Shown in pieces: positions 13,314 to 16,247 of a DNA stretch of 16,247 nt. How positions within the stretch are numbered: the stretch's first letter is position 1; every line of letters begins with the position of its first letter. The translations under genes and the position numbers were made by a program. The DNA comes from GCA-002722245 sp964230605 (GTDB taxonomy: Bacteria > Bacteroidota > Bacteroidia > Flavobacteriales_C > GCA-002722245). The notes under the pieces were generated by a model that worked only from the letters and a program-made list of their open reading frames with translations, was not told where the DNA came from and ran no database searches. The DNA is taken from assembly GCA_964230605.1 (NCBI GenBank), contig CAXRIN010000041.1:1-16247 (forward strand), read 5' to 3'.

Positions 13314-16247
13314 ATGAGAAAAATATTATTTGCCTTATTGATTTTTTTGTTTCCATTGATGGAAGTTAGTTCGCAATGTGTTGTGAAGGAAGCGATTAGA
13401 AATGGAGATTTCAATAATGGTTATATTCCAGGGGATTTCAATTCAGATTTAGTATATGCCCAAGCTGATATCGATGCAAAGTTAAGTGCTAATCAATGTT
13501 TCTATCAGACTGGAGGTCGATATTATGTGAGTGATAATAATCAAATTTACGTTTGTGAGGGTACCGCTAAGCAAGGAACTTCATTTACGCCTGATTTTAA
13601 GACATACGGTATTGATGGATCAGATGATGTTTTATTATTCGTAGATCCCTCTACGGGTAGTCCGGAGATTTTCGGTCAAACTGTAAACGTATTTCCTAAT
13701 CAAACATATTATTTTTCGTTTTGGTTCAATTCAATTAACGCTCCTGTGCCTTACTTTGGAGCTACTATTGATGGTCAAAATGTCCCGCTTACACCTACAA
13801 ATAGTGTTTCTTTTGATGTTGAATTAGTAAGAGTAAGGTTAAACCCTGACGGAACTCGAATCGAAGGGCCAAATGGGGAGACTTTAAGAGATACAACTAT
13901 TACTACAGTTGAGTGGATTCAATATAGTGGAAGCTGGACATCAGGGGCGAGTACTACAGTTGATGTAGAATTAAGACCATATAATGATGCTGCGTTAACT
14001 CAAGGAGTTCCGCTTTCAGGTGTAGATTTTGCATTAGATAAATTTTCTCTTATTAATTCATGTCAAAATGTATTTGGAGCTAACGCTTACGTAATTGATT
14101 TAAATGAACCAGATACTGTGAACCTTTGTGAAATAGGTGGCGAAATAACATTAAATCCAAATATTCCAAGTGGTCAAGAGAATAATGCAACAATAAGATG
14201 GTATAAAGGAGAGGGTAATAATCCAAGTGAAATAAGTGAGGGTAATTTAAATCAAGTTGTTAATTCGCCTGGCTTTTATTCTGTGTGTGTTGACGATCCT
14301 GATAATGCTTGTAATCAAGTTGATAATATAGTTGTTATTGAAGATATTGATTTTGATGTAAATAATATTGAGTTGTGTAGTCCTGCTCAGATGGAAGTAG
14401 ACGCAGGCATTGATCCAAATGCTGCCATATCAATTGATTGGAGTGGTCCTTCTGGTAGTTCTTCTGGAAGAAAATATACGGCAACCACGGCAGGGCAACA
14501 TTCAGTTTCTATTACACCTTTGAAAGGTAATGCTGGTTGTTCTTTAAATAAAAACTTCAATGTTGTTTCTCTTTTGCCTGAAGTTGATACTATTGAATAC
14601 TGTAGTGGAGTAGGGGAAGATGTAGAGTTATCTGTTTCGGATGGAAAAACTTACAAGTGGTCTTTAAATAGTGATATGAGTGATCCAATAGGTACCGGGT
14701 CGTCCGTTGATTATACTATTCCTAATGGTTCAAATGATTTTATTGAAGTGTGGGTTCAGAATGCCGAAACTGTTCCAATTGGAACAATGGGAGGCCCTTC
14801 AATAGGTAATAGTTCCTCTGCAACTCAATCGATGACTACTAGCATTACTACTTATCAAAATATATTGATAAAATCTGCTAAAATGGGGATAGAAAATTGG
14901 ACTGGTGACTGTGGCGGTTCGGGAGGAACTAGCTCAGTTACTGTTCAGTTGTTAGATGTCACAAATGGAGATGCTGTTGTCTCTACAACTGTAGTTGATG
15001 TTCCTTGCGGAAGTCCTGGAAACGTGAATTTAAATATCAATGTTCCTGCTGGAAGATATCGTCTTAAGACAAGTGGTGGTGGAAATGTACTTACGACTCC
15101 AGTTTGGAGTGGTGCAGGGCCTACTTATTCCATATCAGGAGTAATAGATATAGATGGTTATAGTGAGCACGTAGGAGCTTTTGGCCAAATGGTTATAGAG
15201 GCTTCGGATGCGTGTGATCCAGTTCCTTTTGTTTTAAAACCAACTTCTTGCTGTACCGCTCCAACGGACGATCCAAGTATTGATGTTGCAGCTTCAACTT
15301 TAGAGGTTTGTGCTCCTGATAATGGGGAAGTAGTTTCTGAGGCTGGTTTAACGAATGGATTAGATTTTAAATGGCAAGAGAGTAATGATGGCGGAACAAC
15401 TTGGACTGATATAGCTGGAGAAACGGGAGATATTGCTGGAGGTCAAATCACTTTACCAAACGTTACGGATAGTGGTTATTTATACAGATATATTATTGCA
15501 GAGGATGGTAATTTGGATAAGTCTTGTGTTAAGATTTCCGATTCCGCTCAATTCATCCGTAACCCATTACCTGTGATTGATTCGATAGGTAAAGCACCAT
15601 TCAAGGCGGTTTACTGTGAGGGAGAGGCTTATGAATTAGAGACTCATGTTGATGAATCAGCTGGCTACCCAGTGACATATGTATGGAGTAATGCAGGTGT
15701 GGGGACTGATAGTGTGACAGATGGGGTAACTACTCCTGGAACGCATACTTATGAGGTAGAGGTTGATGCTAAGGGTTGTAAAGCCACAGCGAGTATTGAT
15801 GTAGATGTTGAAGCGAATGAAAGTGCAGATGTAACGGATGATCAAGGTCCATTTTGTGTAAGTGAAACGCCAAATCCAGTAATTACAACACAGCTTGGGA
15901 CAACACCAGGAGGAGTTTGGAGTGTTGATGATGCCACGATTGCAACTATTGATGCAGGGACTGGAGAGTTAACGATGTTAAAAGATGGCGTAGTTAGAGT
16001 TTATTATAAAACACCGGGTGCTTGTTTTGGAATTGATTCGGTGGATATTACAATTGAGCCAGCGATGGAAGCAGAGGTAACTACAGCAGATTTTGATTTC
16101 TGTAAAAAAGATACCGTTTTCCAAGTAGGATTATCGGGAACAAGTGATGCAGGAGGAAGATGGACAGCTTGGGATGCTACCAATAATGCGTTTGTAAATG
16201 GATCGATAGATGCGGCGGGTAATTTTGATGCAGCAGGATTAGAGCCA
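13314..16247 (+). CDS. Large secreted Ig-like repeat protein, probable type IX cargo (3' end missing)
   Basis: An open frame of 978 codons with no stop up to the window edge. A signal peptide (1-21: MRKILFALLIFLFPLMEVSSQ) is followed by an N-terminal carbohydrate-binding-like beta-sandwich (about 25-255). That domain opens with the NGDFNNG and DFNSDLVY pattern common in Bacteroidota surface proteins. Short Ig/PKD-like units follow, each opening with a cysteine (near C272, C355, C430). A separate glycine- and threonine-rich sandwich lies at about 486-640. From there come further Ig-like domains, including one with GVWSVDDATIATIDAGTGEL typical of bacterial Ig-like group 2. The frame is regular and uninterrupted. 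The C-terminal sorting domain or gliding-associated domain expected of type IX cargo would lie beyond the edge, so cargo status is inference. Function is probably adhesion or matrix. Confidence 0.85.
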   Translation, partial: MRKILFALLIFLFPLMEVSSQCVVKEAIRNGDFNNGYIPGDFNSDLVYAQADIDAKLSANQCFYQTGGRYYVSDNNQIYVCEGTAKQGTSFTPDFKTYGIDGSDDVLLFVDPSTGSPEIFGQTVNVFPNQTYYFSFWFNSINAPVPYFGATIDGQNVPLTPTNSVSFDVELVRVRLNPDGTRIEGPNGETLRDTTITTVEWIQYSGSWTSGASTTVDVELRPYNDAALTQGVPLSGVDFALDKFSLINSCQNVFGANAYVIDLNEPDTVNLCEIGGEITLNPNIPSGQENNATIRWYKGEGNNPSEISEGNLNQVVNSPGFYSVCVDDPDNACNQVDNIVVIEDIDFDVNNIELCSPAQMEVDAGIDPNAAISIDWSGPSGSSSGRKYTATTAGQHSVSITPLKGNAGCSLNKNFNVVSLLPEVDTIEYCSGVGEDVELSVSDGKTYKWSLNSDMSDPIGTGSSVDYTIPNGSNDFIEVWVQNAETVPIGTMGGPSIGNSSSATQSMTTSITTYQNILIKSAKMGIENWTGDCGGSGGTSSVTVQLLDVTNGDAVVSTTVVDVPCGSPGNVNLNINVPAGRYRLKTSGGGNVLTTPVWSGAGPTYSISGVIDIDGYSEHVGAFGQMVIEASDACDPVPFVLKPTSCCTAPTDDPSIDVAASTLEVCAPDNGEVVSEAGLTNGLDFKWQESNDGGTTWTDIAGETGDIAGGQITLPNVTDSGYLYRYIIAEDGNLDKSCVKISDSAQFIRNPLPVIDSIGKAPFKAVYCEGEAYELETHVDESAGYPVTYVWSNAGVGTDSVTDGVTTPGTHTYEVEVDAKGCKATASIDVDVEANESADVTDDQGPFCVSETPNPVITTQLGTTPGGVWSVDDATIATIDAGTGELTMLKDGVVRVYYKTPGACFGIDSVDITIEPAMEAEVTTADFDFCKKDTVFQVGLSGTSDAGGRWTAWDATNNAFVNGSIDAAGNFDAAGLEP

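Noticed and set aside
13229..13414. Minus-strand frame of 61 codons overlapping the start of the large surface protein
   Set aside because: It is antisense to a clear signal peptide and has no recognisable feature.

Overview
The window comes from an AT-rich member of the Bacteroidota, most likely of the order Flavobacteriales. Supporting signs are porQ (a type IX secretion system gene), a DUF4476 protein, a DUF2027/Smr protein, a -7 box of the form TAnnTTTG, few Shine-Dalgarno sequences, many signal peptides ending in AQ or GQ, and an Ig-like repeat surface protein. No RNA genes or CRISPR arrays were seen.

Layout. (1) Positions 1-137 look like the end of an insertion sequence, with the start of an ISAon1-type transposase N-terminal protein running off the left edge. 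It appears to have cut a small secreted-protein gene (106-285, minus strand). A REP-like palindrome lies at 303-328. (2) Positions 379-1742, minus strand, form a probable operon read as Nudix hydrolase, then a secreted beta-rich protein, then a DUF4476 protein. (3) Positions 1790-6050, plus strand, hold a DUF2027/Smr protein, mltG, porQ, cmk and a one-haem cytochrome c lipoprotein, closed by a strong terminator. porQ and cmk overlap by 4 bases. (4) Positions 6178-11067 encode one 1629-residue outer-membrane protein: beta-barrel, thrombospondin type 3 calcium repeats, then about twelve SPOR-like modules. A two-hairpin leader precedes it. (5) Positions 11101-13069 hold a DUF1853 protein (minus), a multi-pass membrane protein (plus, with a good Bacteroidota promoter), a bidirectional terminator and a 61-residue CxxC protein (minus). 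(6) From 13314 to the right edge a large secreted Ig-like repeat protein is open and incomplete.

Together the window is mostly about the cell envelope. MltG cuts nascent glycan, the SPOR array probably binds glycan strands and holds an outer-membrane barrel to the wall, PorQ belongs to the type IX secretion machinery, and the large repeat protein is a plausible type IX cargo. The most unusual item is the barrel-TSP3-SPOR array protein. Its central modules are near-copies of one another and include a recent 60-bp tandem duplication.
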